This document shows positions 11,549 through 23,900 of a DNA stretch of 64,000 nt, one piece after another; the first letter of the stretch is position 1, and each line of letters begins with the position of its first letter. The stretch is from Lepraria neglecta (taxonomy: Eukaryota > Ascomycota > Lecanoromycetes > Lecanorales > Stereocaulaceae): NCBI GenBank assembly GCA_033220425.1, contig CM065651.1, forward strand, positions 1,674,001 through 1,738,000, written 5' to 3'. The notes beneath the pieces were generated by a model. The model worked only from the letters and a program-made list of their open reading frames with translations, was not told where the DNA came from and ran no database searches. The position numbers and the translations under genes are program-made.

Positions 11549-12554
11549 TTGGCGGCGGGTGTGCTTGTGAAAGGTGACAGGATAAAAAACGTCTCACTCT
11601 CGCTTTCGCTCCAGCTCTTCACTGCAGTCTAGCTTCTTTGAGAAACAGCTTGGCACGCTAAGTTTCTCTGGCTTTGCAGAAACGTTATCTTCATGTTGTT
11701 GCTCCTCAAGAGCAGAGACACTGGCTCTTTCAGTTGCTCAATGGCAGAAAAGTCTCTGAATAACCATTTTCTTCTCTGGCAAAGGGCGTCGTGCTTTTCA
11801 CTTGTCTCGATGAAACATGGTTTCAGCTGCTATTTTGAGCAAATTCTGTCTACCCAACCCGTCTTTGAGCGTATCCCACCCAGATATCATGTTCAAACAG
11901 AATAAGAGTCTTGGTTAGATTTAGAGTACTCGCAAAACAGGGTAATAACCCGAAGACTTTTGTGATAAGTAGAGGGATTCTATTGGTAGTTACATGTATT
12001 TTCTTTTACGCGAGAAAAAAAGCTTCTTCCATGGGATCCACGTGACCGCGTATGGAAACACAATGGAGGTCAATTGCATATTTCTTATTTGAGAGTGCTC
12101 TTCCATTATTCCATTGATCTACTACCAACCACACACCCTACGACCCTCTTCTCCGCAAATCTCTTTGCCTCCAACCGCAGTGTCCTCCTTCACAATCGGC
12201 ACAATCTCCATAAACTGGCCCCCTCCCACCGCCATTCTTCGCACAAACACGCCAAAACAATACACAACCATCCATATCCCAATAAATAACACCTTTCTTT
12301 TTCGAGACGTTCCCTTTCCATAGCACCCTCGGCACAGCATTGCTGTTAGGAGGACGATACGTGAGCTTGTCAACATTATGCGCCGACGAGGACCAGTGGG
12401 AATGGGAGCCCGCAAGATTTTCTAGGACATCATGCGAGGGGAGACGAAGAGAAGACCATTGACACTGGCGGAAAGACGTCGTACAGGGGAATCGGCGCGT
12501 ATCAAGTGGGCCTGCGTTGGGATTGGACTTATGCTTTGTAGTAAAAATTTGATT
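11549..12554. other. Upstream region of the regulator and gene-poor flank, nothing supported
   Basis: Contains the presumed promoter of the Zn2Cys6 gene. Pyrimidine-rich stretches and short frames occur, including two overlapping minus-strand frames between 12122 and 12593 (one with a hydrophobic stretch, VLFIGIWMVVYCFGVFV). Neither has a recognised domain and both run into low-complexity sequence, so they are not called as genes. Confidence 0.4.
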
Positions 12555-12689
12555 GATTAGTGTTCTCACTCCTGAAGCTATACACACCGGCACAAGTGGA
12601 TATGTAAATAGATGCTTGGGCGGTCCAACGCCAGGGCTAGCAAGCCTAGAAAGGCCACCACAGGTGCCCCAGCGCTAGAAAAACTCCTA
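12555..12689. repeat. Outer copy of a 135-bp direct repeat (candidate B2 of a split direct repeat)
   Basis: Matches 12939-13073 over its whole length. All differences I can see are C-to-T or G-to-A in the inner copy (for example TACACACC against TATATACC, GCAAGCC against GTAAGCC, CCACCACAGG against CTACTATAGG). This outer copy keeps its CA and TG dinucleotides and so lies outside the mutated zone. Confidence 0.85.
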
Positions 12690-12938
12690 TGCCTAGGCGG
12701 CATAGACCTGGAGTGTAGATAGGCTATATATAGGCTATATATAAGGTGCGGGTGGGCGGGAAAGAACTACTATAGCTCTAAAAGAGATGAACTCGACTGA
12801 AGAGCTAACTGCTGGTGGGATACTCATCTAAATAGTACTCTCAGGAAGCACAGATCTCTCGCTATAGCCTATAGTTCTAGCGTATAGCTGAAACCGTATC
12901 TAATCATAAGATATACTAACCTACAGTCCTACTGTAGC
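12690..12938. repeat. Spacer between the 135-bp repeats (candidate A2)
   Basis: 249 bp with a palindromic start (TATGCC...GGCATA around the first repeat's end), a TATATA-rich stretch and a GC-rich patch (GGTGCGGGTGGGCGGG). In DIRS/Ngaro elements the segment between the two B repeats is a second copy of the far terminal repeat; I could not find a matching copy near 16.4 kb. Confidence 0.4.
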
Positions 12939-13073
12939 GATTAGTGTTCTCACTCCTAAAGCTATATATACCGGCACAAGTGGATATATAAATAGATGCT
13001 TAGACGGTCCAACACCAGGGCTAGTAAGCCTAGAAAGGCTACTATAGGTGCCCTAGCGCTAGAAAAACTCCTA
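12939..13073. repeat. Inner, RIP-mutated copy of the 135-bp direct repeat (candidate B1)
   Basis: Direct repeat of 12555-12689 carrying only transitions relative to it. It lies directly beyond the recombinase-coding end of the minus-strand retrotransposon. Confidence 0.85.
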
Positions 13074-13194
13074 AATACCCAAATAACGCCCCCGTAGAGG
13101 GTTTTAGAGGAAGGCCTCGTAGGGTAGCTCCTAGCGAGTATCGCCAGCACTAGCGTTACTAGTACTAATATAATACTATAAGTATTCGCTTAGG

Positions 13195-13345
13195 ATAAAT
13201 AACTATATATAGACGATAGGAGTTCGACTTCTATCGCTCTAATAGCTAGATCTCTTTATTACTAAGGCCTGCCTCTTATATAGATATAGTAGCCCTTCTA
13301 TAGAAGGAGTATCCTGAATAATAACCTTCTACCCTAAGTAATATA
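13195..13345 (-). pseudogene. Tyrosine recombinase C-terminal catalytic region (dead)
   Basis: The frame reads YSGYSFYRR, then a helix with stops, EAGLSNKEI, LLER and KSNSYRLYIV. In the family this is the HxxR box region (GHSFRRG), then AGxSxKEIQLLGRWKS and the catalytic Tyr. The His is Tyr here (CAT to TAT, the RIP direction), and Gln and Trp positions are stop codons. It would have integrated a circular cDNA; it cannot work now. Confidence 0.75.
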
Positions 13346-14599
13346 AATACTTAATAGAGGTAACCTATAATAATTTCCCTTATAAATATAGAGCCTTCTA
13401 GCTAGAAGAGGGGACTATTTAGTATAGTCTTCTACTTAAATAAATGGCGTAATATCTTAACTATATATACTCTATTATCGGAAGCTACGATAGTAAGGGT
13501 AATACTACGCCTAAAAGGGTCCGCTTTTGATACTAGAAGGGTAAGCTCTAGATGGTTCTTATATAGCCTTACTAAGCGACGAGTTAGGAACTACTAGCTG
13601 AATTCGTAATTATTATAATTACTTACGGTATAGGTAAACTCCTCTATATAGAGGAATACGACGAATATAAGGTAAAAGGCCGTATATAATATTAAACTAA
13701 TCTCGTTATACTAGTTAAAATAAGAGAGGATTTATAGGAGTAGATCCTTAGTAATAGGACGTCTTTCTTTTATCCTAGCCTCGCCTTATATACCCGCTAT
13801 TATATATTCTAACTACGGGTTATAAAATACTATAAGGCCCCTATAGCCTATATCTATATACGCTGATCTAACGCCTATTAAATAGGCTTTAACTATCTTC
13901 GCCTTGACCTATTTCGTACTAAAATCTACTATCTAACTAGCTAATAAGTTTACTATCGCTAGGAAGGGAGGTATAATTCCCCTAAGTATATAATAGGTAA
14001 TATATAACTATATTAGTATAGTATACGTTTTTCGAGTTTTCGTTACTAGCCTCTACTATAGGAGTCGAGCGGCTTCTCGTGGTAGTACGGTCTAACTATA
14101 CCAAGATTGTAGTAGGTCCCGTCCTGACTCGGTAGGGATATAGCTAGGTAACCTAGCTAAGAGTATCTATTAGCGATTTTTCGATACCGGAATCGCGAGA
14201 GGTTATTAGCCAGTTGGTTAGCTCCCGTTGGGATCTATTCCGGAACCAAGTAGATATTATATCTAGCCGTAAGTATAGCTATATCTATAGCTGGTCCACG
14301 AATCGAGAATTTATACAGCCTATAGATATAGGTATTATTATCGCAATACAAGGTTAATTTTGATCCCCGAAGTCGTTCTAACTATAGCTGAATCGCGTGA
14401 AGGATAGCCTTTATTTCTTTGAATTATATATCTTTTCAATAATAGCGTATAGTAACCGATATACTAAAGACGTCCTGGACCAAGTATAACTAGGCTAGGT
14501 AATTAAGAATGTAGCTCTCTATACCAAGCCTCCTAGAGGCGTTAGTCTATATATACTATAATTATCGACTAACGACGTAACGTAGTAGTTTAAGGCTAT

Positions 14600-15480
14600 T
14601 CTAGTCCTTTAAGAAGGTATACTACTATAGTAGATTAGCCTTTATAGCTGCGGTAATATATAGGATAGCTACTAGCCTTCGAATTGCGTTAAAAAGTCGC
14701 TTTAAGAAGGCCCTTCCTGGAACTATAATTTTGGCCGCAAATAATAGAAAACCGACTACTAACTCAAGCTCCGAATATAGGATTATAGGCCTTTTAAGGA
14801 GGCCTTGTACTATATTTCTTACTATATCTAGCTTATCCGGAGGGAGTTATACCTATATAAGGATACTATTAAATTTAATTCCTATAAAATTAGCTTTTAT
14901 ACCTATCGTATCCTTCGAATAATTAACTAATAGGCCTAATTCGTTATATAATTAGTTAAATTAATAGCTATATACGATAGCGTCGGCTTATAGTACTAGA
15001 ATAGCAAAGAAATCGTCTAAATAGTATAATACTATAGCCTATAGTAATACTGCGGTTATAATCTAGTTAACCGCCTTTATAAACAGGTTAAAGAGGAATA
15101 GTACTATACGTAAACCAAAGGGTAGATAGCGTTCTTTCTAGTAGAAACTATTATAGTAGAAACCTAGTAGCTACTAGTCTAAAGTAGCTACTAGAATATA
15201 ATAAAAGGCGTCTTTCAGGTCTCGCTTAACGAATTAAGCCTCTAGACCTTATTATAGCAGCGTATCTACGGTATTATCGTACGTTATATACTCTAAGGCG
15301 CCCTAATTATAAGATATACTATTATTAACTAAGCTGCCGTATAGAAATAAGAGGTTATAAATATATCTCTAATCTCTATTATACTTTAGGACCAAATCTA
15401 GTAGCGAATAGATATACCGGGGCTCCGCTTAATAGTCTACTTAAGTTAACTAGTTATACTAAAGCTGTTTTTAAAGGTCC
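14600..15480 (-). pseudogene. Reverse transcriptase/RNase H region of the YR retrotransposon (dead)
   Basis: Conserved order: DLKDAF, then LLGFYY, LPFGLR, LFLFNLFIKAVN, YLDDFFAI, NELGLLVNYSKDT, FIGIKFNSI, LPPDKLD, AAKIIVPGRAFLKRLF and the helix NAIRRLVAILYITAA. This is the RT type found in fungal YR retroelements. Stop codons interrupt it at many places. Confidence 0.75.
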
Positions 15481-16479
15481 GCAGTTAATATATCTAGTAC
15501 TATACGTACTAATTAGTAGTTTTAACTAAGGTATTAGAGGTCTATACCTCTATACCCGATTTTTACCCCCTTCCGAAGAATAGCCGCTAGGGTCTTGGCG
15601 AAGGTTTGATCGGGGTGATTCTTTAACTATTTATACTAACTATTAACGCGTAGCGGGCCCTAATAGGGTAGATCTAGATCGGATAGGTCGATAAGTAAGT
15701 ATAGAAAACCTTCTGCTACGTATAGTAGCGATATAGGTACCTACGGGTACTCTAGGAGTTATTTCGACTTAGAAATTCAATTTACTATTAGTATTAAATT
15801 AGCGTTATTCGAGGCCGAGTTAGCCCTTAAGCACGTATTCGCTAGGTAATTCTACTAATATATAGAATAGATATAAAGATACCTATAGCGGTTACGTAGA
15901 TAGTAGCCGCTATTAAATAATCTATATATAAATAGGCCTGAAGAGGAGGATTTTGAGGTACTACTATCTATATATAACCTAGTATTATCCTATATAGATA
16001 TCCTTCGGACTAAGAGGTCTAAGTAGCGTCTATTATCGATCGACTAGGCTACTAGATTATTATAGCTACTTAGGATGCGTATAGTAACGAATACGTGATA
16101 GTATACGCGGATAGAGTCAAATTTATAGTATATATATAGCTTCGCAAGACGAAGGCGGTAGTCCGAAAGGGCTACCTATAACTATATACTTACTATAGGG
16201 TATATAAAGTAATAAACGACCTAGCTATATACCTCGAAATACTATAGGAGGTATACTAACCCGTTAGTTTCCTAGATTATATCGCTATCTATACGATTAG
16301 TATAGTTATAGGCTAGCTTTATAAGGTATTCTATTTTAAATATTCTAAAGAAGATTTACTTTAAATATTTAATATTAATAGTATTATAGCGTTTATAAAG
16401 ACTAAGGAAGGGTTTCTTACCTTCGGTATACCTAAAAGAGACTATTAGACTATCCCCCTCCTCTAAGTTAGTACTACGT

Positions 16480-16600
16480 CGGCAAATTCGAACCCGGCCC
16501 CAGTAGCGCCGGGCCAAAGCGCGACAGGCCCCAAGCTCCAAATATGCCCGAAGGTGGCCCGGGGCGCAAAATGCCCTTAACTAGACTGAATCATTCTTAT
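16480..16600. other. GC-rich island that escaped RIP
   Basis: About 120 bp with many GGCC/GGGC blocks and intact CA and TG (CCCGGCCCCAGTAGCGCC, GGTGGCCCGGGGCGC) embedded in very AT-rich sequence. Function unknown; not part of a recognised element. Confidence 0.5.
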
Positions 16601-16710
16601 AATAGATGTTACGAGTATATAATACAACGATATTTACTAGAGAGTTAATGCGTAGTTTATCTAGGTCACGTAGTAAGTATTATAGATAAAGATTCAATAT
16701 AAAATCGAAT
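16601..16710. other. AT-rich spacer, nothing recognised
   Basis: Short RIP-like stretch between the GC-rich island and the tandem repeat, without recognisable motifs. Confidence 0.4.
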
Positions 16711-16960
16711 GTTGCGCATTCTATCTATCGAACGTTGTCGAACGGTATCGAATAAGTAAATAGACGCTTAGCCTTAGCTGCGTACTCTATTTATCGAACG
16801 TTATCGAACTGTATCGAATAAATAGACGCTTAGCCTCAGTTGCGCACTCTATTTATCGAATATTATCGAACTATATCGAATAAATAGACGCTTAGCTTCA
16901 GTTACGCACTCTTTTTATTAACCGTTGTCGAATAGTATTAAATAATTAACTAATATTTAG
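16711..16960. repeat. Tandem repeat, period about 62 bp, about 4 units
   Basis: Each unit holds TCGAACGTTATCGAACTG, ATCGAATAAATAGACGCTTA and GCGCACTCTATTTA in order. The units differ mostly by transitions; the last is truncated. The CGAACG motif recurs elsewhere in the window near transposon ends. Confidence 0.75.
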
Positions 16961-17065
16961 CCTTAGGATCTAATATTAGTCGCCTACTAAGTAGTAACTA
17001 TCTCCTTCTTTTCTATCTAGTCTTATAACGACTACACAGATTCTTTCTCTACTCGTACTAACTTC

Positions 17066-18621
17066 TTGGCTAAATATAGCTTTCGAACCAGTATATTCTG
17101 CTCTTCGTAGTATCTAACTATCCCCTCCTATCCCTATCTTCGCTTCTCCTATATACTAAATATAATTATATCGATCCCAATATCCGTATACTATATAGAT
17201 ATATACGCCTCGTCTAAGGAACGGATACGATAGATTCGCTTTACAGCCTAGTCTTTAATATTATCCAGCTAGCTTATATCTATTAGAATTAGTTTCCTTT
17301 ACTCGGGTTATAGTATATCCTTTACTAAATAGACGAGATAGAAGTACTAGGATATCTAAGTATAGCTCTTCGAAACCGGGATTTTCTTGAAATCTATAAA
17401 TAATACCCTAGCGCTTATCGATGGTATACCTAATATACACGAATTTCACGATTAGGTTCGAGCCTACCTCCTCGAGATTATCCTAAAGCTACTACTTAGC
17501 GGTTAGCGAAGCCTTTAAGACGAAGTACTAGCAGGATTTATACTTTAAAGGGTACGATAGGGGTAAAGCTTACCTTTGCCTTTATATAGGCTACTAAGGG
17601 TAGGTTTAATATAATTATAAGCTTCTTAGGTACTTATATACACTCCTTATTACTAGCGCGTTTGAACTATATATAGTTAAGATTCTATATAGTCTCCCAA
17701 ATCCTATCCTATTTAGGATTATATTTGCTAAGTATAGAAATGTTTTTATAGTATAGGTTATCTACCTTGATCCTTATACGTATTTCTAAGTATTTTTTCT
17801 TAAATATCTTATATTAGATTAACGTCGATATTAGGGGTTATAAGAAGCTTAGCTAGGCCCGGTATATCTATAATTATATATATCTTCGCTAATAAGATGA
17901 AAAACATATTATTACGCTTATTAGTAGATTTGATACCTTAGTCCTAGATCTATTATTTAAGTTTCCTCTTAATCTCGGTATCTACTAATATAAGATCTAG
18001 TTAGAGCTGAATTAGAAACTAGAATTATACGTGCTTAGTATAGTATAAGGGTAAATATAATATCGGTTCGTTACTTATCTATCTAGAAGTCTCTATATAT
18101 ATAATTATAATATCCGAAAGGAAAATAATTAGTTTATCTCTCTTCTTATTAAACTAGGGAATAGCGCTACTTATAGTCGAGCTTCCCTTAGCTATATTAT
18201 TATATACCTTAATAATATCGTTGAAATTCTTTGGCAAGCCGAATATAAGAGTCCTATACTTAGACTAAGTATCCTTATATAGGTATTATAATATACTTAT
18301 TATACTATTTATATCTAACGATAACTTATTCTATAGGGTCCCGGATATAGCTACGAATATATATTAAAACTTGTAGGCTTGTTTTTTTATCCTACGTAGT
18401 AAACCTATTATCCCGCTACTATAGGTTTTAGTAGTAATAAATTCGTTATTAAAGGTTCTTTCTGTAGATAGCCTTAATATTAGCCGGAATATCTATACCT
18501 CTCTCTTCTTGCCTATAGGTATTCTCTAATATATTTTAGTAACCTTAAATCTTTACTCGACGTATATAGGGTAGCTACTAACGGTTATTACGATAATCTA
18601 CCTCTGCGACTCCCAAGATAG
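17066..18621 (-). pseudogene. SNF2-type helicase-like gene, copy 1, internally deleted and RIP-mutated
   Basis: Aligns in direct orientation with 20930-22480 (shared stretches such as TATACTAAATATAATTATAT, TATAGATATATACG, ATATCTAAGT and AAGCTTCTTA in order). The similarity breaks at about 18621 and then resumes with sequence matching 24620 onward, so about 2.1 kb including the ATPase motif I is missing. Read on the minus strand it corresponds to the C-terminal half. Not functional. Confidence 0.6.
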
Positions 18622-18780
18622 ACCCTCTTAAGTAGTCTACTATAATATCTTTTATTATCTTATAGTTATCTAAGCTAAGGTTAAAGGGATATAATTTCTT
18701 TATTTATAAGATTGCTAGCTAATATATTAGTATAGTTAAATTAAGGATTAAAAGGTATAATTACGGTTATAAAGGTAAGA
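18622..18780. repeat. Paralogous uninterrupted site for the Helitron-like insertion
   Basis: AAGTAGTCTACTATAATATC continues to TTATCTTA, which is followed directly by TAGTTATCTAAGCTAAGG. The same left half occurs at 24625-24657 and the same right half at 28141-28260, there separated by the Helitron-like element. The join is at about 18661/18662. Confidence 0.85.
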
Positions 18781-20929
18781 TAGGAACGGGTATCGAGTCG
18801 GCGGTAGAGGACCTTATAGGATTATTATAGATATTAGATAAAATAGACTAAATAATTATTTTACTTCAAGATACGTTGAAGACTAAATACTATATAGAGA
18901 CGTTTATACTGATTTCGGTAGTATTATTTCTTATTAAATTTTCTAGCTAGAAAGTGCTACTAATAATCTAGATACTTAGCTAAGTAAATTAAATGCCTCT
19001 CCTCTAATAGCGTTCGGCTATATATAGCGCTAAGTACAGCTTTTGACGCTAGCCTAATTTAGGTATTATCGAACGCTTTCGAACGATAGTTGAATCTCGA
19101 TATATTAGGCCCTAGTAGTAGGTTTTTAAACGCTCCCTAATATTATAGAAGTATATAATACTAGTTTTAAAGGATTAGGTCGATCGCTAGGATTATAATA
19201 TATCCCCTTAGCGGTACTTCCTCTAAGACGAGTATATTTATACCTTCTTTTATAAGGTATCTAGGGAAGTAGTATCCGGGATCTCTTCCTATAAGACCCG
19301 AAGTAGTCTAGGTATATTATAAACTACTGCACTCCGTAGTAGCTAGTAAGTTATTATAGATTAGTAGTATAGCTATAGGGAAGGGATAAATGAATCTTTT
19401 AGTAGTAGTTTTAGTTACTATTACTTTCGAAAGAGTAAGTTCTTTTACTAAACTAGCGTAGGAGAGGTTAGGGGCGGCCTGTAGTAAGGATTCTACGCGC
19501 TATATATATACTATAGTTAGCGAAAGAGCGATATAAGGATAAATAGGGAGGAGACTTACGTTAAGGGCTATATTCTCTTAAGGCTAATTAAAGATTTAGG
19601 GTGCTCGTAATTTAATAGAGGAAGTAGGAAGGTTGTCTACTATAGCTACGTTACTAGCTAGGGTTATATTGATTTCGGAATTAATAATAGTACGAGAGCT
19701 TTACCACGAGCGCGGTGAGCTTTAGTAGTACGAGCTATAGCGTTACTAGCGTGAGTAGAGGGTAAATTACTACTAGTATTAGACTAAAAGCCATCCGAAT
19801 AACTATAGTTATCGGTATTAACGGCTAGAAAGTAGCGAGTTAAAGCTTCGTGGTTGCCCTGCGCGTTCAAGGAGCTAGGGCCGATATTATAGCCGCTACT
19901 AGATAGGGGTTAGTAAAGGTTCTCGTTCATAGTAAGTTTATAGGTAGTTTAGTCCAAGGACCCTAGGAACTCTATAGCCGCTTCTCCTATAGCTGACTCC
20001 TCGGTATATATTAGTATCTTATAATGAAATAAGGGCAATATAGGTATTACTTATAGGATTAGGCTGAGATACCTATATAACTAACTACTTGCGATTACTA
20101 CGTAATAGATAGCTAAACCGTACTAGAAACTTATCTAGAGTACGATTTATAAGTAAATTTAACCGCGTATCTAATAGTATAGTCTATAGATACTCCGTAA
20201 AGCCGAGTCTTCTTTTTAGGTGTAATCTTCTTTAAATAACCCTTAAATAATTATTCTATCTCTTCTAGGCAGGTTATCGGGTACTTAAGGTTCTTAAGAT
20301 ATTTATATTATTCTCTATAGGACCCGTTCTTACTATTCTAAAGGTCTTCTTCTTTAGTAGTATTAAAACCTTTAGACTATAGATATTTAATAACTCTATA
20401 GGTACCCTCGGAAGAAGTAGGAGAGGGCGTATAAGACTAGGGCTAAAAGTATTCTCGAATATATTAATCCCCTCCTAAAGAATTATTATATATAGCTAAA
20501 TAAGAGTTAGTATATAAAGGGTAGTTTATTACTAAATCTACGGAGCGCTCTACGTAAGGTAAGTTCGATAGTTAGTATTAGTACTAGTACCTTAGTAAAG
20601 AAGAAATACTATACTAATATAATTTAACTGATTTTTAGTAGCTTTCCAACGTTATAAAGCTATAGAATATCAGGCCTAAGTAGGGAGGCTTCCGAACGGT
20701 TTTACGTTATTGAATATATATAGCTATCTATAGCTCGATATAATAGTAGTAGAAATATACTTAATTCGTTTATTTAAGAAAGAAGAACTACTCTCGAAGA
20801 CTATAGCCGTTATTATAATAGGCCTAGTACCTATTAGAGGTCTATATATATTATATATCGTATTGCCTAAGTATAGCTCTGGTCCTCTTCGTCTTTCTGT
20901 TTCTGCTCCTTTATCGTAGCGAGCTTTTG
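18781..20929 (-). other. Unrecognised RIP-mutated coding remnant between the two SNF2 copies
   Basis: Minus-strand frames give long stretches with few stops, such as APNLSYASLVKELTLSK, GRDPGYYFPRYLIKEG and NILVLEEVPLRGYIIIL between about 19500 and 19150. No family was recognised. CGAACG-type motifs occur at 19065-19095. It may be another gene of the same repeat. Confidence 0.35.
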
Positions 20930-23900
20930 AACTAGTACGTCTTAATCCCCCTAACTTCTGACTATCCCCTCCCGCCCCTATCTTCGCTTCTCCTATATAC
21001 TAAATATAATTATATCGATCGGAACATTTGTATACTATATAGATATATACGTCGTATTCAACGACCCGATGCGATAGATTCGCTTAACTGCCTAGTCTTC
21101 AATATTATCTAGCTAGGTTATATCTATTAGAATTAGTTTCTTCGCTCGGGTTATAGTATATCCCTTATTAAATAATCTATATAGAAGTACTAGGATATCT
21201 AAGTTTAGATCTTCGAAGCCGAGGTCCTCTTGAAATCCCTTGATAATATCCTAGCGCTTATTAACGCTATACCCTATATATACGAACTTCACGATTAGAT
21301 TCGAGCCTACCTCCTCAAGTTTATCCTGAAGCTACTACTCGGTAGTTAGCGAAGCCTTTAAGACGAAGTACTAGTAGGATTTATATATTAAAGGGTACGA
21401 TAGAGGTTGAGCTTACCTTTACCGTTATATAGGCTATTAAGGGTAGATTAGATATAATAACAAGCTTCTTAGGTACTCTTTTCCGCTCTATATCGCTAGT
21501 ATACTTAAACTATATATAGCCAAGATTCTTGATAGTCTCCTAAATCTTATCCTATTTAGGATTATATTTCTCGAGTATAGAAATATTCTTATAGTATAGG
21601 TTATCCGCCTTGATCTCTATATAAGTTTTCAAGTATTTTTTCTTAAAGGACGCCTATATTAGATTATTATTGAATTCGGGGTTTATAAGAAGCTTAGCGA
21701 GGCCCGGTATATCTATAATCGTACGTGTCTTCGCTGATAAGATAAAGAATATTATATTACACTTAGTAGTTAATTAGATACCTTAGTTATAGACCTGTTA
21801 ATTAAGTTTCCTCTTAACCTCGATATCTACTAGATTAAGATCTAGTTAGAGCTGAGTTAGAAATTGGAATTATACGTGCTTAGTATCGTGTAATAGTAAA
21901 TACAATATCGGTTTATTATTTAGCTATCTTGATATCTCCGTATATATAATTATAATATCCCGAAGGAAAACGATTAGTTCATTCCTCTTCTCCGCAAACC
22001 GGGCTATAGCGCTAGGTATTATTAGGTTCCTCTTGGCTATATTATCGTATATATTAATAATCTCCTTAAAGTTATCTAGTATACCAAATCTAAGAGTCTT
22101 ATACGTAGCCTAAGTATATCTATATAGGTATCGCAATATACTTATAATACCGCTTATATCCGAGGGTGATTTATTCTATAGCGTCCCTAATATTACTACG
22201 AATATATAATGAAAGTTATAGGATTCCTGTTTAATATCACGTAGTAGACCTATTATCCCGCTACCCTGGGTTTTAGTAGTAGTAAATTCGTTATCGAAGG
22301 TTCTTTCTACGGATAGCCTCTATACTATCTAGTATCTTATTATCTCTCTCCTCTTACTTTTAGGTATTTCCTAGTATAGTTAGTTAATCTTAAATTTCTA
22401 CTTAACGTTTATATCGTAGCTCTCGACTATTATTAGAATAATCTATCTCTACGACTCCTAAGATAGACGCTCTTCTAGTTTATAGCCTATCTTAAAGACG
22501 TTCTCTTTATATTAGATCTTCTTACCTCTAGGACCTTTCTAGAAGTATTACTAGATAAGACTATTATCTCTAGCCGACCTATAGCTAATAACTAGACCAA
22601 GATCTACCCGCTCATTGGCTTTCGGATTATACTATTTAGAGAACTCTATTTTCTATATTAGTAATAGAGTAGCCGGTACGAAGATTATATTTAGGCTATA
22701 CTATATATCAAATTTGGTTATAATACTCCCCTTGACATAGCTACATTGGATTAGCCACTATACTTGACTTAGGTATAGGCTATTAATACCGTATTATAGA
22801 TATTAGGGGTTTTTGCTTTTGCGTACGTCCCTGACATTAACTCTATTTTAATTAATCTACCGCTAGGTTATAATTAATAGGTAGATTATTAGAGTCTAGT
22901 ACTGAAAGTTAGATCTGTCGAATAGTTTTAAATATTATTGAACGAAGACGCGATTACTAACCTTACCGAACCCTATCTTATCTGCGAGGATGCCCTCGTC
23001 CCCCGTACTATTATATAACTATAGTAATATATATACTACTAGAAACTAAAAGTAATACGGATCAATTAATATGCCCGGAAAAGGGAAGCTCGGCGTGACT
23101 ATCTTCGATTTATCTACCTTCGGGTTTTTATACTCCTTAGGTTTTAAGATCTTATAAGGTATTAGATATAATATATATATACCCTTAAGAGATTCTTTAT
23201 TTATATACTCGCAAAGGGTAGAATAGATAATATCTTACTTTCTAGAGTCTCTATATTAGTAGCTCTTTAGAAGCTAGAGGAGTAAGGAAGAGCTTATAGG
23301 CTTAATAATATAGCTTCCTTTTCGTCGTCCTTATCGTTATTATTATTAATTAAAGTATTTAGATCCTCCTCCTCCTTATTATTATCTTTATAATCCTCTC
23401 CTCTCTCTTTATATTACTATTTATCTTACTACCCTTCCTCTTTATCTATATCTTCGCCTTTATCTAAGATATTAATAGGCTACCTTTTATTACCCGGCTA
23501 GTACTCCTCTAGTAAGAGCGAAGATATCCCCTATATAATTAAAGTATTATCTTCGATTTCCTTAAGACGCTTAGATAATAGAGTATATAATAAAGGGGGA
23601 CTAATCTTCGGAGGGAGAGGAGATTTTACTTTTAACTAGGAAATCGACTATAGCGCCGGTAGTAGTTTATCGCTAAAGACACGGCCTGTTACTCTATTAG
23701 TATATACCTTATCTAGTAAGCGCCTTCTAAGAGGTCCTACTATCGGTATTCGCTCTAATACTTATATACGGTTTTATTTAATAGTTATCTAGTCTTAGTA
23801 GAGGTAGGGGCTACCTTCCGCTAGGCGCGCTAAATAGATATAGTAGAGGATTCGAACCTAGTGGCTCGAGCGTTAGCTATAATATAATAGTATTGTATTT

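Larger units (their letters stand above)
13074..16420 (-). mobile_element. Degenerate tyrosine-recombinase retrotransposon (DIRS/Ngaro-like)
   Basis: Minus-strand order is RT, RNase H-like region, tyrosine recombinase, so the 3' end faces the gene space. RT motifs are read at about 15230-15200 (RDLKDAF), 15136-15110 (ERYLPFGLR) and 15026-15003 (YYLDDFFAIL). The block AKIIVPGRAFLKRL follows at about 14735-14690. The recombinase C-terminus is at about 13330-13200. Dense TAG/TAA in place of Trp/Gln codons shows RIP. Candidate terminal repeats lie at 12555-13073. The 5' limit is uncertain. Confidence 0.8.
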
